A DNA stretch of 60,000 bases. It comes from Glandiceps talaboti (Eukaryota > Hemichordata > Enteropneusta > Spengelidae). The notes beneath the pieces are model-generated. The model ran no database searches. It had not been told where the DNA came from and saw nothing but the letters and a program-made list of their open reading frames with translations. Of this stretch, positions 59,900 to 60,000 are shown one piece after another. The translations under genes and the position numbers were made by a program. How positions within the stretch are numbered: the stretch's first letter is position 1; the number at the start of each line of letters is the position of its first letter. Location: contig NC_135555.1 of NCBI RefSeq assembly GCF_964340395.1, forward strand, positions 21,242,447 to 21,302,446, in the 5' to 3' direction.

Positions 59900-60000
59900 T
59901 CATGTTTTAGAATTAATTGATGAGGGGGTCAGTCTATTTTTTGTTTTACAGATAGGGGGTGGGGGTCAGTGACTTTTTGTCGGCCCAATTTAAGAATACA

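Overview
This is a eukaryotic, AT-rich, repeat-rich genomic window, most probably from a marine invertebrate (a non-vertebrate deuterostome or a spiralian; the sequence alone does not settle which). The evidence is one gene split into many small exons with GT-AG introns, abundant TACATGTA-type palindromes, long poly-G and poly-C runs, many decayed LINE fragments, MITE-like inverted repeats, and two multi-kilobase satellite arrays.

The only confidently intact host gene is PHAF1 (C16orf70/MYTHO, UPF0183 family) on the + strand. Ten coding exons between 1453 and 15536 encode the last 343 residues. The exons for about 77 N-terminal residues lie upstream of the window. All exon phases agree and the last exon ends in TGA, followed by an AATAAA signal at 15673. 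Its introns hold a 3-kb nested repeat (about 1.79-4.80 kb), a 66-bp minisatellite, a LINE tail, a CTGT microsatellite next to a splice acceptor, and a 660-bp CpG-rich element with perfect 34-bp terminal inverted repeats (TIRs).

From 15.7 to 24.3 kb I see no gene. This stretch holds two divergent CTCF-like motifs, a minisatellite of inverted CCAAT boxes, a 95-bp tandem repeat, a hAT-like MITE and two other inverted-repeat elements. From 24.3 to 33.2 kb is a graveyard of mobile elements: an RT fragment (+), a CR1/L2-like LINE (-), a LINE zinc-knuckle tail (-), a broken intronless gene of an uncharacterised coiled-coil family (+), and a 5'-truncated LINE tail (+). From 33 to 43 kb are C-rich tracts, a perfect 19-bp hairpin, a Penelope-like GIY-YIG remnant (-) and two more LINE pieces (-).

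From 43.07 to 47.57 kb is a satellite of about 49-51 bp with a higher-order duplication of about 1.34 kb. An RT fragment and roughly 290-bp noncoding repeats follow. A second, unrelated 49-bp satellite with a 298-bp six-monomer higher-order repeat runs from about 51.1 to 53.9 kb. After it come a segmental duplication, a 309-bp MITE with an 8-bp target duplication, and G/C-tract-rich repeats to the end.

No multi-gene system or operon is present. Most of the long open frames in the satellites and minisatellite are by-products of monomers whose length is a multiple of three.
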